Assembly: GCA_911728455.2 (NCBI GenBank)
Contig: OU452228.1
Coordinates: forward strand, 18,390,724 to 18,454,723
Length of the DNA stretch: 64,000 nt
Direction: 5' to 3'
DNA from: Marthasterias glacialis
Taxonomy: Eukaryota; Echinodermata; Asteroidea; Forcipulatida; Asteriidae
The notes beneath the pieces are model-generated. The model ran no database searches, had not been told where the DNA came from, and worked only from the letters and a program-made list of their open reading frames with translations. The translations under genes and the position numbers were made by a program. Position 1 is the first letter of the stretch. Each line of letters opens with the position of its first letter. Shown in pieces: positions 63,744 through 64,000 of the stretch.

Positions 63744-64000
63744 TTGTGTCACCAAAGGTAACAATTCCCCCAAATATTTTCCCTGTCTGCCCCCCCCCCC
63801 TACCAAAAAGTCGACTGTCATTGTTTTTCTCATAATACGTCTTTAGTCTGAAGCGCTTCTTTTTGAAGCCCTAATGTTTCTCTGGAGGAATGTTCTGGTA
63901 CGAACTTTTTAATCTGTGAGCTTCTAGTTTGAAACTAGTCTGTATTTTCTCGATAGTAATCCCCACTCCACGCAAAGTATGAAAGTAACTCGAAAAGCAT

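Overview
The window is animal nuclear DNA. It has a large intron-rich gene, no operons or ribosome binding sites, and AT-leaning non-coding sequence packed with short inverted-repeat transposons, tRNA-derived SINEs, minisatellites and homopolymer runs. The one conserved gene and the repeat style fit a marine deuterostome invertebrate. An echinoderm, perhaps a sea star, is my best guess, but that is inference and not a database result.

Positions 2079-27125 (+ strand) carry the 3' part of TAF1, the largest TFIID subunit. Eight exons join in a consistent reading frame into 472 residues. They cover the end of the RRRTDP linker, bromodomain 1, the [12 protein letters not shown] linker, bromodomain 2, the coiled [11 protein letters not shown] segment and the acidic C-terminal tail with a stop at 27123-27125. 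The N-terminal part of the gene lies upstream of the window. The first intron is 13.2 kb and full of transposon relics. It also holds a 48-base in-phase exon-like segment (5073-5120) that resembles the end of the preceding exon. The intron before the bromodomain 2 exon ends in about ten tandem 90-bp copies of its own 3' splice site plus the first 20 bases of the exon. This is the most unusual structure in the window.

Downstream of TAF1, a probable 3' UTR reaches to about 27.24 kb or 28.88 kb. Two decayed LINE C-termini follow at 28.9-29.7 kb. From 30 to 64 kb no conserved gene is recognisable. The region holds families of inverted-repeat elements, several with two to four copies that also occur in TAF1 introns, plus SINEs, a 60.5-61.1 kb minisatellite, a GC-rich segment near 57.0-57.2 kb that looks like a promoter and non-coding first exon, and a 104-codon ORF at 61859-62173 of unknown nature.

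The only functional unit I can argue for with confidence is TAF1. The rest is mostly repeat sequence. Element boundaries were read by eye from inverted-repeat ends and may be off by several bases.
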